This document shows, one piece after another, positions 35,781-45,063 of a DNA stretch of 64,000 bases. The notes beneath the pieces were generated by a model. That model had not been told where the DNA came from and ran no database searches. It saw only the letters and a program-made list of their open reading frames with translations. A program made the position numbers and the translations under genes. How positions within the stretch are numbered: the stretch's first letter is position 1; every line of letters begins with the position of its first letter. Origin of the DNA: Pseudovibrio sp. M1P-2-3 (GTDB taxonomy: Bacteria; Pseudomonadota; Alphaproteobacteria; Rhizobiales; Stappiaceae); contig NZ_JARRCW010000001.1 in assembly GCF_031501865.1 (NCBI RefSeq), positions 3,369,001-3,433,000 of the forward strand. Reading direction: 5' to 3'.

Positions 35781-36341
35781 TTACTTCATCACACTAGAAA
35801 CTGCCGATGATACTTCAGCATTAGCTGGAGCATTTCCGCCGATGAGTGCTTTAACCAATTCACCTGTCGTCTCATTGGCAATTTCACCAACTTGAGAAAG
35901 GCTCTTGGTCTTAATCTCTGCAATATTACGCTCAGCTTCACTCAGCTTTGCAGCAAGTTTTTCTTCAGCCTCGACACGAATAGCCTCAGTCTGCGCTTTT
36001 ACCGTAGAATGCGCTTCCTGTGCCAATGTGTTGGCCTTCTTGCGTGCATCAGCAAGAGCCTGCTCGTAACTGGCAATTGCTTCGTCTGTTTCTTTTTTCA
36101 AACGAGAAGCTTCAGCCATGTCACCAGCAATGCGATCGCGACGATCTTCCAGAATTCCGCCGATCCGTGGTAGAACCACTTTTGCCATCAGAAGATAGAA
36201 GACGCCAAAAGTAATTGCCAGCCACAACAGCTGCGAAGGATAGCTTGTAGAATCAAACGGAGGGAATGAACCTCCCGCCGGATGGTCGACAATACCAACC
36301 TGACTTCCAGTTGTTTGCTGTCCGCTCTGGTTATTCGACAT
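35781..36341 (-). CDS. F0F1 ATP synthase subunit b' (second b-type stator subunit)
   Basis: Alphaproteobacteria use a b/b' heterodimer in the stator. This 186-residue protein has a Gly/Pro-rich N-terminal extension, the b'-typical FPPFDSTSYPSQLLWL, one membrane helix, and a long Ala/Glu-rich coiled coil. The start is placed at the second ATG (36341), because GGAG lies 6 bases before it, whereas GGAG directly abuts the first ATG (36347). It lies between atpE and atpF, as in rhizobial F0 operons. Confidence 0.92.
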   Translation of the reverse strand: MSNNQSGQQTTGSQVGIVDHPAGGSFPPFDSTSYPSQLLWLAITFGVFYLLMAKVVLPRIGGILEDRRDRIAGDMAEASRLKKETDEAIASYEQALADARKKANTLAQEAHSTVKAQTEAIRVEAEEKLAAKLSEAERNIAEIKTKSLSQVGEIANETTGELVKALIGGNAPANAEVSSAVSSVMK

Positions 36342-36448
36342 GGTCATCTCCGTGAACGCTCAAAAACGTTAATCTCAAAACGACGGCACCCAATCATTTG
36401 TTTGGCATACCGTCGAAATCAGATAACGTCTATTACTTGATCTATCGC

Positions 36449-36676
36449 TTATACGGCGAACAGAAGAAGAAGAGCGACCAGAAGGGAGAAGATGCCAAGA
36501 GCTTCAGTCACAGCAAAGCCAAGAATAAGGCGACCGAACTGACCGTCAGCTGCGGAAGGGTTACGAAGTGCGCCGGCAAGGAAGTTGCCGAAGATGTTAC
36601 CCAGACCAAGAGCTGCACCGCCCATACCAAGACATGCGATACCAGCACCAATGTATTTTGCTGCTTCTGCGTCCAT
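36449..36676 (-). CDS. atpE: F0F1 ATP synthase subunit c
   Basis: Subunit c forms the rotating proton-carrying ring in the inner membrane. At 75 residues it is a typical helical hairpin: [22 protein letters not shown], the polar loop LRNPSA, and the second helix with the proton-binding Glu in [15 protein letters not shown]. The AGGAG ribosome site is 6 bases before the ATG. Confidence 0.96.
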   Translation of the reverse strand: MDAEAAKYIGAGIACLGMGGAALGLGNIFGNFLAGALRNPSAADGQFGRLILGFAVTEALGIFSLLVALLLLFAV

Positions 36677-36749
36677 TTCATGTGCTCCTAATTAGCAAAT
36701 TTCGCGTTTTATTTTAGTGGGTTTAAAACCCGGATATCTGTAGTCCTAA

Positions 36750-37517
36750 TTAATGGCTCGGATGGAGCGCATCTGCCAGGTACATACAAGTGAGAACTGT
36801 AAAGACGTAGGCCTGCAGGAATGCCACCAAAAACTCCAGAACAGTAATTGCAACTGTTAGAATTAACGGTAATATAGCAGCCCCAATTCCTACGGCGCCG
36901 AGACCTGTTAGCATGACGACAAAGCCTGCAAACACTTTCAGCGTAATGTGACCTGCAAGCATGTTCGCAAACAAACGAACGGACAAGCTAACAGGGCGAG
37001 ACAGGAATGAAATTACTTCAATTACAGAAACCAACGGAATGACCATGGCAGGAACGCCGCTTGGCACAAAGAGCTTGAGAAAGCCTGCACCATGCTTCAA
37101 GAACCCGTAGATGGTCACTGTCAGAATTACCAGCATGGACAAAGCAAATGTTACGATGATCTGACTGGTGATTGTAAAGAAATAAGGGAACATTCCCAAC
37201 AGGTTCGCTACAAAAACGAACATGAAGAGAGAGAAAACCAACGGAAAAAAGCGCATTCCGTCGTTGCCCGCCGAACCGCGCAGTGTTGCTGCAACAAATT
37301 CGTAGGACATTTCCGCCATCAGCTGCATACGGTTGGGAACCAGACCGCGTCTATTTGTAGACATGATCAGGAAAACTGTCGCCACAGCGACTGTCACAAC
37401 CATAAAGAGAGAGGCGTTTGTAAAGGAGAAGTCCACACCAGCAATGTTCAAATCAAAAATTTTATTGATCTGAAACTGGTGGATCGGATCGATCGCGTTG
37501 CTTGAATTTCCAGCCAC
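36750..37517 (-). CDS. atpB: F0F1 ATP synthase subunit a
   Basis: Subunit a forms the two proton half-channels against the c-ring. The 255-residue product has several membrane helices. The essential Arg lies in [17 protein letters not shown], and the last helices ([20 protein letters not shown]) carry the Gln and Tyr typical of the channel. DPIHQFQI near the N-terminus is the usual entry segment. It lies second in the operon after atpI. Confidence 0.96.
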   Translation of the reverse strand: MAGNSSNAIDPIHQFQINKIFDLNIAGVDFSFTNASLFMVVTVAVATVFLIMSTNRRGLVPNRMQLMAEMSYEFVAATLRGSAGNDGMRFFPLVFSLFMFVFVANLLGMFPYFFTITSQIIVTFALSMLVILTVTIYGFLKHGAGFLKLFVPSGVPAMVIPLVSVIEVISFLSRPVSLSVRLFANMLAGHITLKVFAGFVVMLTGLGAVGIGAAILPLILTVAITVLEFLVAFLQAYVFTVLTCMYLADALHPSH

Positions 37518-37571
37518 CGGTTATATCCCCTAAAGTGCCCATACACCTGCGCAAAAGCGCGATTAATTTCG

Positions 37572-37943
37572 TCAATCTCGCTTTGTGCGAGTGTTCAAAC
37601 GCCGCTCAGGCTCAGCCATTCGACCAGCAGAGCGCAACAGATTTACAACGCCCGCAGCAAAGCCAAGCAAAAGGAAGATTATTAACCCCCACGGCTTGGT
37701 TCCGAGCCAACTGTCAAACATCCATCCCATAGCCGCACCCACAAGGACGCCAGCAACAAACTCGGAAGACATCTTCCAAGCCTGAGATAGGCCAGTTACC
37801 GTACCCGTACTTACTCCCTTTTTCCCAGAAGTGGGAGGGGCGTCAAGTTCGTCTAAGGTCTGACTTAACTTTTCCAATCGCTCAGACAGGTGCCGATCAG
37901 AGGAAACCTCCCGATTAGTCACTTGCTTTTTATCGTCGGGCAT
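37572..37943 (-). CDS. atpI: ATP synthase protein I (AtpI/AtpZ-type)
   Basis: AtpI is a small membrane protein that assists c-ring assembly. The 123-residue product has a charged N-terminal half and two hydrophobic helices (AGVLVGAAMGWMFDSWL and WGLIIFLLLGFAAGVVNLLR) separated by the conserved Gly-Thr-Lys-Pro-Trp turn. It leads the F0 operon, as in other alphaproteobacteria. The F1 genes are not in this window. Confidence 0.9.
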   Translation of the reverse strand: MPDDKKQVTNREVSSDRHLSERLEKLSQTLDELDAPPTSGKKGVSTGTVTGLSQAWKMSSEFVAGVLVGAAMGWMFDSWLGTKPWGLIIFLLLGFAAGVVNLLRSAGRMAEPERRLNTRTKRD

Positions 37944-38138
37944 TGATTTTTACCTTCAAGTAGCAAGTGTTTTAACCAGACCAAACGGCCCCTGAAAGAC
38001 GGGGGCACAATAGTAGGCAGCCCTGTCCCTGTCAAGATCCAGCCACCCACTTATAAGTATCTGTAAAATATAACATATTCTATATTATTAACAAACAAAT
38101 GGAAGCAAACATTAAGGTTTTACCATTTTGTGAGAGAT

Positions 38139-41100
38139 TCAGGATGCCTTTTGATAACTTTCTGCGGTTTGCAAATTGACCGAAACCAGCTGCGAGACTC
38201 CCCTTTCAGACATAGTGACCCCAAACAGACAATCCATCCGGGACATAGTAATTGGATTGTGCGTAATCACAGCAAACCGTGTTTGCGTACTGTCGCTAAC
38301 ATCTTCCAATAGGGCACAATATCTCTCCACGTTTGCATCATCTAGCGGAGCGTCTACCTCATCTAGAACACAGATCGGGGTAGGGTTCGTTAAAAAGACT
38401 GCAAATATAAGCGCCAGAGCTGTAAGCGCTTGCTCTCCACCTGACAAAAGGGTCATTGTTTGCGGTTTCTTACCCGGTGGGCGGGCAAAAATTTCCAAGC
38501 CTGCTTCTAAGGGATCCTCAGAATCAATCAGCTTTAGTTGCGCTTCCCCACCACCAAACAAATGTTGGAACAATCGCTGAAAGTGACCATCAACCACATC
38601 GAAAGCTGTGAGCAATCGCTTTCTGGCTTCACGATTCAAAGTGGAAATACTGCCCCTTAGTCTTTTTATCGCCTCAATAAGGTCCTCTCGTTCACTAACA
38701 AGAGTTCCCAGCTGCTCCTCAAGACTCGTTAGCTCCTCTTCCGCCTGCAAGTTGACACCACCTAAGCGCTCTCTTTCAGCTTTCAAAAGCACCAAGCGTC
38801 GCTCAATAGTATCAGGCTCCGGAATAGCAGCTTCATCGCTCACTCTTACTTGTTCTGCCAGCTCAGTGATTGACAGGTCCAACGTTTCGTAGATGCGCCC
38901 TTCAACCTCTCCTTTATGTAGTCGAGCGGAAGCCAAACGTTCTTCTGCCCGCACATGCTCTTCTCTCAATCGCGTATATAGCTCAAGAACCTCCTTCGCG
39001 GTCTGGTCCTTTTCTCTAAGCTCTTTCTCTAGTAGAAGTAGATTGTCGGCTGTTTGCTTTCGTAGACTGTCAGCTTTTGAAATGTCAGTGGCCAAACCTA
39101 GCCGTTTCTCAGCGATGTGCTCAGGCTCTTCAAGGTACCTTCGCAGGCTGTTACAAGTTTCATCCAGACGCTTTTCCAGCTCACTTACCTGCTCTCTGGC
39201 ATTTTCTTGTCGCCTTTTCCAATCAGATTGATCGCGTTTGACCTTATCTCTGCGGCTGTTTCTTACATCTCTTTCTCTGACAAGAGCTTGGCCCTTGGCC
39301 CGAACCTCAGTTAAACGATCACGCAAATCTTCAACTTCCGCCCGTAGAGTATCAAGAGAGTTCTCCATGGCCTGTGCGCCGACAATATTTTCTAGAACAA
39401 TCTGAGTGTTTTGTTTTTCTTCCAGCGTAGCTTTAAGGTCTTCTTCATCCCTTGTAATCCGAGCATCTAGGATTTGTTGCTGATTCAAAAATTGAGTGTT
39501 TCGCTCCTCCGCAAGCCGTACTTGTTCCCTTTGCTCATCCATTTGATGCCGCAACTGTTTAAACTGTTGTTGCTCACTTAACAGTTCATTTTCTGCTTGC
39601 TCCTGAGTGTGACGAGCTTTTTCCAGAGTATCATTCAGCTTAGATATAACATTGGAACCATCTTCAACTTCGATATTCAATGCAGCTAGACGGTTGCGTT
39701 GAGCCATTCGTTGCGCGGCGGGAGTGAGAACCTCTGCGGATACTTGAACCCCGTCCCACCTTCTAACTGCGCCGGACCGGCTCACCACGAGCTGCCCAAC
39801 CTGTAATTTCTTAATCGTGCAAAGCGCGTCATCGTTTTCCACGAAGCCGATTTGAGCAAGTGCGCGTGACAACTGAGCCGGGGCATCAACAAAATCAGAA
39901 AGTGGCTGGCAGCCATTTGGTAGCGGGGGGTCATTCTCCATTATCTGAGCACCTGCCCAGAAAGCTGGGGCCTCTTCATTTAATGGATACTCGATCGCAT
40001 CGCTAAGGGCTGCAGCCAAAGCCACCTCATATCCATCGAACACATTCAACTGATCCGCTAAAGGCTGCCACCGCCCATCGATTGAAGAAGACAGTACCTC
40101 TTCCAAGGTTTTCGCCTCTGTTTTTAGAGCTAGATGGTAGCTACGCTGTTTCGCAAGAGGGACTAAGGCAGCCTCGACCCTTACCCTTGCTTTTTCATTC
40201 TCGACATTCGCAATATCAAGAGCTTTCTCTGCTTCACTTAATTTCTCTTCAAGCAATGAGAAACCAGATTTCGCCTGATTAAGCTCCACAGCTTTGGTAA
40301 GCTGTTCATTCACAAAGTACCTTTCAGTCAACAAAGCACTCAATTTACCATTCAGGTCTGTTTCTTTTAGAGTGAGCTTTTCTACTAAGACTTCTAGCTG
40401 TCGGCACTCTACTTCAAAACCAGCATGTTTACGCAACTGCTCAGAGAGTTCGACTTCTTTTTCTCGCAATATCACTTCATAATTTTCTGCAGTTTCATGA
40501 GCATTCTCCCAAAGCTCCTCACTCCCCTCCTCTTCACAAGTAAGAACCTCAAGCTCCTCTGCCAAATTTTCGAGAACATCAGAGTTTTCGAGATAAATTT
40601 TTCTTTCTCTTCTAATGTCCGTTTCTAACTGCTTTTGGCGTTGAGAAAGTTCATTGGTCCGTTCTTTATTTTGCTTCTCAACAGCGTCTAACTGCCCGTT
40701 TGCTACAGTTAACTCCTGATAAAATGCCTCAGCTTTCGCGACTTCACCTCTAAACTGAGGTACGCGATGAGCAACAAGGGCTTGCTCACGTGCTGCAGAA
40801 GCCTGTTTGGCAGTGGCCTGACGTAAAGCTACTTCAACCTCAGCAAATTCCCGCCTGCCATTTTCCAAGCTCTCACAGGCTTCACTCCATCGCATATAAA
40901 GGATGGTCGCTTCCGCTTTCCGAATATCTGAGGAGAGGTTTTTATATCGCCTTGCCTGCCGCGCCTGCTTACCTAAAGATATGACCTGGGTGTCTACTTG
41001 CCCGATCATATCTTCAAGTCGAACCAGATTACTTTCTGCCGCTCGCAAGCGCATTTCAGATTCATTGCGTCTTGAATGTAGTCCTGAAATTCCCGAGGCT

Positions 41101-41597
41101 TCTTCGAGAACTTTTCGGCGAGCTGTGGGCTTTTGTGAAATCAACTCACCAATTTGCCCTTGCCGAACCATTGCTGGGGATCGCGCACCTGTCGATGCAT
41201 CGGCAAATAATAGCTGCACATCACGAGCTCTAACATCCTGCCCGTTTATTCTATAGGTAGAGCCCGCCTCACGTTCTATGTGACGACTAACTTCAATACT
41301 ATCAAAGTTATTGTATGCTGGAGGTGCGGAGCGGTCACGATTATCAAGAAATAACGTCACTTCCGCTGCATTTCTCGGAGGCCTGTTTGCACTACCGGAG
41401 AAAATCACATCGTCCATACCAGAGGCCCGCATGTTTTTATAAGAGTTTTCTCCCATAACCCATCGCAGAGCTTCTACCAGATTTGATTTGCCGCAACCGT
41501 TTGGGCCGACAACACCTGTCAGTCCATCTCCAAGGATAAACTCCATTGGCTCGACAAAAGACTTGAAACCAAGGACGCGCAAGCGATCAAATTTCAC
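38139..41597 (-). CDS. smc: Chromosome segregation protein Smc
   Basis: Smc is a long coiled-coil ATPase that, with ScpA and ScpB, extrudes and organises DNA loops. From the GTG at 41597 it has 1152 residues. The N-terminal ATPase half has Walker A GPNGCGKSNLVEALRWVMGE, here near residue 33. Two long heptad-rich coiled coils flank a hinge at about residues 490-640. The C-terminal ATPase half has the signature LLSGGEQALTALAL and Walker B CVLDEVDAPLDD. The GTG (giving VKFDRLRVLGFKSF) is chosen because GGAGG lies 9 bases before it; the frame extends 7 codons further to a TTG. Upstream genes are dsbA and a DciA-like gene, a usual alphaproteobacterial order. Confidence 0.96.
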   Translation of the reverse strand: MKFDRLRVLGFKSFVEPMEFILGDGLTGVVGPNGCGKSNLVEALRWVMGENSYKNMRASGMDDVIFSGSANRPPRNAAEVTLFLDNRDRSAPPAYNNFDSIEVSRHIEREAGSTYRINGQDVRARDVQLLFADASTGARSPAMVRQGQIGELISQKPTARRKVLEEASGISGLHSRRNESEMRLRAAESNLVRLEDMIGQVDTQVISLGKQARQARRYKNLSSDIRKAEATILYMRWSEACESLENGRREFAEVEVALRQATAKQASAAREQALVAHRVPQFRGEVAKAEAFYQELTVANGQLDAVEKQNKERTNELSQRQKQLETDIRRERKIYLENSDVLENLAEELEVLTCEEEGSEELWENAHETAENYEVILREKEVELSEQLRKHAGFEVECRQLEVLVEKLTLKETDLNGKLSALLTERYFVNEQLTKAVELNQAKSGFSLLEEKLSEAEKALDIANVENEKARVRVEAALVPLAKQRSYHLALKTEAKTLEEVLSSSIDGRWQPLADQLNVFDGYEVALAAALSDAIEYPLNEEAPAFWAGAQIMENDPPLPNGCQPLSDFVDAPAQLSRALAQIGFVENDDALCTIKKLQVGQLVVSRSGAVRRWDGVQVSAEVLTPAAQRMAQRNRLAALNIEVEDGSNVISKLNDTLEKARHTQEQAENELLSEQQQFKQLRHQMDEQREQVRLAEERNTQFLNQQQILDARITRDEEDLKATLEEKQNTQIVLENIVGAQAMENSLDTLRAEVEDLRDRLTEVRAKGQALVRERDVRNSRRDKVKRDQSDWKRRQENAREQVSELEKRLDETCNSLRRYLEEPEHIAEKRLGLATDISKADSLRKQTADNLLLLEKELREKDQTAKEVLELYTRLREEHVRAEERLASARLHKGEVEGRIYETLDLSITELAEQVRVSDEAAIPEPDTIERRLVLLKAERERLGGVNLQAEEELTSLEEQLGTLVSEREDLIEAIKRLRGSISTLNREARKRLLTAFDVVDGHFQRLFQHLFGGGEAQLKLIDSEDPLEAGLEIFARPPGKKPQTMTLLSGGEQALTALALIFAVFLTNPTPICVLDEVDAPLDDANVERYCALLEDVSDSTQTRFAVITHNPITMSRMDCLFGVTMSERGVSQLVSVNLQTAESYQKAS

Positions 41598-41669
41598 TGA
41601 ACGCGTCCTCCATGACAACAGGCCTTTCTTTTCAACCTCCAGATATCATACCTAGAGTGATTTCATTGC

Positions 41670-42314
41670 CTATAGGTCTTTATCAACGTGCTCGCTCAGC
41701 TCTTCCAAAGAAAGAGCTCCTGGAACACGCTCACCGTTAATAAAGAATGTTGGAGTGGATTGTACGCCCAGTTTGTTTGCAGCAACATCACGTACAGACA
41801 CGATACCATTGAGGATTGTCTGGTCTGACAAACAGTCTTTCACTTGTTTTTCAGTAAAACCAATCTGCTTGCCCAAATTGATTAGGGCGCCGTATGGATC
41901 ACTCGTAAAAGCCCATTTCTTCTGCTCTTCGAACATGAGACCGGTTACATCGAAGTACTTATCCTTGGGAGCGCAGCGAGCAAGCATAGACGCGGCGGCA
42001 GCTGTATTATCAAGAGGGAACTCACGGAAAATAAAACGTACTTTCCCTGTATCAATATACTTTTCTTTAAAAGCCTTAAACGTGTTATTGTGGAAGCTCG
42101 CACAATGACTGCAGGTCATAGAGGCATACTCCACGACTGTCACTGGAGCATCCTCACTTCCAAGAGATACATCCCCTAGAGGGCCTGCTTGGAGCAAGAG
42201 TGTTTCGTCAACTCCTTGAGCGTTTGCTAAAGGTGGAGTGATTGAGGTCAATGCAAATGCTGTAACGGCCAGTGCACTGGTGCGCTTGATTAATGATCTG
42301 CGGGTAATAGTCAC
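41670..42314 (-). CDS. DsbA-family thiol:disulfide oxidoreductase, exported
   Basis: A 214-residue periplasmic thioredoxin-fold protein. The signal sequence begins MTITRRSLIKR and continues into a hydrophobic run ending ANA, and the RRSL hints at Tat-type export. The active site is C-S-H-C in EYASMTCSHCASFH near residue 72, and the cis-Pro loop is VQSTPTFFI. This layout matches DsbA-like oxidases (Thioredoxin_4). It directly precedes smc, 72 bases away, an arrangement common in rhizobia. Confidence 0.9.
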   Translation of the reverse strand: MTITRRSLIKRTSALAVTAFALTSITPPLANAQGVDETLLLQAGPLGDVSLGSEDAPVTVVEYASMTCSHCASFHNNTFKAFKEKYIDTGKVRFIFREFPLDNTAAAASMLARCAPKDKYFDVTGLMFEEQKKWAFTSDPYGALINLGKQIGFTEKQVKDCLSDQTILNGIVSVRDVAANKLGVQSTPTFFINGERVPGALSLEELSEHVDKDL

Positions 42315-42775
42315 TCTTGTTGTCCTTAACTTGGATAAGCCTTAAGTTATCAATGGCATTAGATATAGTATCAGGTCAACACAATCAGTAAATTGTGTTC
42401 ACACTTTGCCGCACTTAAACCCATACTTGTTTTTGTTATTAATCGAAATTTGTTGGCTGGTGGGTCTTCTGGCGTAGACCTGTCGCCTCCAACCAGCCTC
42501 TTTCCAGAGCTTATCTAGAGCGCGTTCCGTTTGATTGGGTTCAATCAAACGACAAGAATTCGCTCAAAATAAATAAGTTAGAGTGCACAGCGTGAATGCG
42601 ATGTGCTTTAAACCATACATTAATAACAGGGCCAAGCCATACTCTAAAGTACCCCCTTTCGTAGTACCCTGTTGAATGGTGGGATAAGAATGGAAATCAA
42701 CTTTGATTTTACGAGTGCATATGAGATGAAATATTCTCATCGATTAAATAAAAACTCCTTAAATCAAAGCGTTCA
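42315..42775. other. Intergenic region between divergent dsbA and lipoprotein genes
   Basis: 461 bases without a convincing gene. It contains the hairpin repeat at 42518-42565 described separately. The rest is A/T-rich and should hold both divergent promoters; I see no other clear signal. Confidence 0.5.
42518..42565. repeat. Short palindromic element, resembling a dispersed rhizobial repeat
   Basis: GAGCG and CGCTC bound a 48-base unit whose centre is a perfect 8-bp stem, GTTTGATT and AATCAAAC, with loop GGGTTC. The sequence (GAGCGCGTTCCGTTTGATT at its left) resembles the small intergenic palindromes I recall scattered through rhizobial genomes. It occurs once in this window as far as I can see. 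Confidence 0.55.
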
Positions 42776-43261
42776 ATGTCAGTTCGATCACTTGTAATCA
42801 TCACAACACTTGCTTTAGCCGGCTGCCAATCGGCAAATACTGCCAAGCCTCATAACCAATTACGCACACAAGCTTCTCCCCCATCCACTTCCCAAGTTGA
42901 AAAACAGGCCTCTCCGATTTCTTACTCCGGTACAACGGACTTAAAGGAGCTGACTTCACATAACTGGTCTGTAGATGAAACTGGAACTGCTGCGCGCCAA
43001 TGCACGCTTAAGTTTTCATTAGGTACCCAGAACGAGGACGAACCGGCTTCCCCTTCTCGATCAACCCCAAGCGGTAGTACCCAAATCACTGGTTGCAAAA
43101 ATGCAGAATTAGCAAAAATTAAAAGCTGGAGCATCGCAGGAAACACTATCGAATTACTTGGCTCAGAGAACACCAAGATTGCCTTCCTTTTGATGGAACG
43201 ACCTGACTTGTTACTAGGGTACACAGCCAGTGGACATGACTTAGTTGTGAGCCAACTATAA
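42776..43261 (+). CDS. Lipoprotein with AprI/Inh-like domain
   Basis: A 161-residue protein with a short lipoprotein signal peptide and lipobox LALAGC, so it is probably anchored in a membrane and faces the periplasm. A Ser/Thr/Pro-rich linker precedes a C-terminal domain with the pattern of AprI/Inh protease inhibitors: W near its start (HNWSV), two cysteines about 35 residues apart (RQCTL and TGCKN), then W (KSWSIAG) and a closing LLGYTASGHDLVV. Inh proteins protect hosts against their own secreted metalloproteases, but no protease gene lies nearby. The assignment is moderate. Confidence 0.65.
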   Translation: MSVRSLVIITTLALAGCQSANTAKPHNQLRTQASPPSTSQVEKQASPISYSGTTDLKELTSHNWSVDETGTAARQCTLKFSLGTQNEDEPASPSRSTPSGSTQITGCKNAELAKIKSWSIAGNTIELLGSENTKIAFLLMERPDLLLGYTASGHDLVVSQL

Positions 43262-43264
43262 ATT

Positions 43265-43798
43265 TCAGGTGGAATGAGGAGATCGAGACACGATCTCCCT
43301 ACCTAGCTTTTCAAGGGCTTTTTGCAGCTTCTCATCGGAAACTCTACTGACTTTTGACTTGATTTCCAGCTCTTCGCTTTTTGAAAGAAGCCGCTGCCGC
43401 CTTACGGGTTTGAATGTTTTTTTTGGCAGCGCCCGTTGTACAATCTTGATACGCGAGATTGCATACCAGCCCAGAAACGCATTTAGCCGCTCACGAATAG
43501 CATTCACTTCATGAGAAAGCATAAGGGCTGAAGCGGAATCAGAATGGACAACAAGGGTAGCGGGAGCCGGGATCACTTCTCCATCAGCTTCTCGTCTGCG
43601 CGGCCAAATCAACTGCCCGGGTTGAACGCGCCCAGCATACCGTTCCCCAATCAATTCCGGCCATGCACCCAGCAAGTCAGCCGTTGCAAAACCTCGTTTA
43701 CGAGCCAGCGGATGCATTGTAGAACCTACCAGCTCACTCAACTGCCGGCGTGTCGGACCTCTATTTTTCTTCGGCGCAGCTTTGACCATCATACTCAA
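43265..43798 (-). CDS. DUF721/DciA-family protein
   Basis: A 177-residue protein of the DUF721 group, whose best-known member DciA loads the replicative helicase in bacteria without DnaC. The conserved segment FATADLLGAWPELIGERYAGRVQPGQLIW lies near residues 37-65 (key residues WPELIG and RYAGR). The C-terminal half is basic and probably disordered. Its place next to mutY and dsbA/smc is typical of rhizobia. The start is uncertain: a TTG at 43798 or ATGs at 43792 and 43789, none with a strong ribosome site. Confidence 0.82.
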   Translation of the reverse strand: MSMMVKAAPKKNRGPTRRQLSELVGSTMHPLARKRGFATADLLGAWPELIGERYAGRVQPGQLIWPRRREADGEVIPAPATLVVHSDSASALMLSHEVNAIRERLNAFLGWYAISRIKIVQRALPKKTFKPVRRQRLLSKSEELEIKSKVSRVSDEKLQKALEKLGREIVSRSPHST

Positions 43799-43930
43799 TC
43801 GGTTTACAGAGCTCGGACGTTTAAATGACCTTACCTACCAACAGATTTAAACTAGTAACTTCTCAAACGATACCTTTAAATACCAAGGGTTAGATACTAT
43901 TTTCACACTTAAAATTTACAGAAAGACCAA

Positions 43931-45004
43931 ATGACTGCCCCTGACAGCACAACTTTACTTAAATGGTACGACAAAAATTCGCGTTCTTTACCATGGCGCA
44001 CCTCCCCACAAGAGAGAGGTTGTGGCATAAATCCGAACCCTTACCATGTTTGGCTCTCAGAAATCATGCTTCAACAAACAACTGTGGCAGCGGTAAGGGG
44101 TTACTTTGAGAAGTTTATAACTCTTTGGCCAAAATTAGAAAATCTCGCAGAGGCAGAAGAAGAAGATCTTCTTAAGGCATGGGCCGGTTTGGGGTACTAT
44201 TCCCGAGCTAGAAACCTGCACAAATGTGCAAGAGAGCTGATCCGTTTTCATAATGGCCGCTTCCCGGAGGAAGAAAAGCGCCTATTAAAGCTACCAGGTA
44301 TTGGCCCTTATACCGCAGCTGCCATATCCACTATTGCTTTCAACCGGCATGCAGCCGTTGTGGATGGGAATGTTGAGCGGGTGATAACGCGCATTTTTGC
44401 ATTAACAGCAGAATTGCCAAAGAGCAGACATCAGATCAAAAAGTATATGCATGAACTTACGCCCCATGAAAGACCAGGTGACTTTGCTCAGGCGATGATG
44501 GATCTGGGAGCAACGATTTGTAAACCGCGTGCACCAAACTGCCTCCTCTGCCCCTGGAGAACAAAATGCGATGGCTATAAGTCGGGAATTGCTGAATCCC
44601 TTCCTCGCAAAACGCCAAAACCCATAAAGCCAACAAGGCACGGTATGGCATTTGTTGTTCGGCGAGATGATGGATCTGTCCTACTTCGCAAGCGAGCCGA
44701 TAAGGGACTTCTAGCTGGGATGAGTGAGCCGCCGTCAACAACTTGGGCGGAAACTGCGGCAATGGACGACCTTTCACTTGTACCGTTCAAGCTGAGAAGT
44801 ACTAATCTCAAATGGCAGCGAGCAAAGCATGATGTCAAGCATACCTTTACCCATTTTCATCTCAAGATGAGTGTATGGATTACCTTTTTGAACGAAGAAC
44901 CCATTTTACCCGATGGGTATTGGTGGTCTTCAATAAAGATGCAGCAGGATGAGGCTCTGCCAACAGTTATGAAGAAAGCTCTTAAAGCGTCACTCAACGA
45001 ATAG
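43931..45004 (+). CDS. mutY: A/G-specific adenine glycosylase MutY
   Basis: MutY removes adenine mispaired with 8-oxoguanine. The 357-residue product has the helix-hairpin-helix domain with LPGIGPYTAAAI and the catalytic Asp in VVDGNVERVITRI. It also has the [4Fe-4S] cluster cysteines in CKPRAPNCLLCPWRTKC near residue 197, and a C-terminal NUDT1-like domain for 8-oxoG recognition (GSVLLRKRADKGLLAGM, then FTHFHL). It is divergent from the DciA-like gene and ends at a terminator shared with amn. Confidence 0.95.
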   Translation: MTAPDSTTLLKWYDKNSRSLPWRTSPQERGCGINPNPYHVWLSEIMLQQTTVAAVRGYFEKFITLWPKLENLAEAEEEDLLKAWAGLGYYSRARNLHKCARELIRFHNGRFPEEEKRLLKLPGIGPYTAAAISTIAFNRHAAVVDGNVERVITRIFALTAELPKSRHQIKKYMHELTPHERPGDFAQAMMDLGATICKPRAPNCLLCPWRTKCDGYKSGIAESLPRKTPKPIKPTRHGMAFVVRRDDGSVLLRKRADKGLLAGMSEPPSTTWAETAAMDDLSLVPFKLRSTNLKWQRAKHDVKHTFTHFHLKMSVWITFLNEEPILPDGYWWSSIKMQQDEALPTVMKKALKASLNE

Positions 45005-45014
45005 ATAAGAAAGA

Positions 45015-45058
45015 GCCCCCTCACCTCATATGTGTATGAGGGGGCAATAGCATTTTTA
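45015..45058. terminator. Bidirectional terminator between mutY and amn
   Basis: GCCCCCTCA and TGAGGGGGC form a perfect 9-bp stem with a 13-base loop. ATTTTTAA follows on the plus strand within 15 bases, and TCTTTCTT follows on the minus strand. It can serve both converging genes. Confidence 0.8.
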
Positions 45059-45063
45059 AAAAA

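Noticed and set aside
38176-41256. Several plus-strand frames over smc
   Set aside because: They are Ser/Arg/Phe-rich antisense shadows of the Glu/Leu/Lys-rich smc coiled coil.
42771-42785. Second GTTC-N7-GTTC motif
   Set aside because: It overlaps the start codon of the lipoprotein gene, and about two chance matches are expected in a window this size, so it is not called an SOS box.
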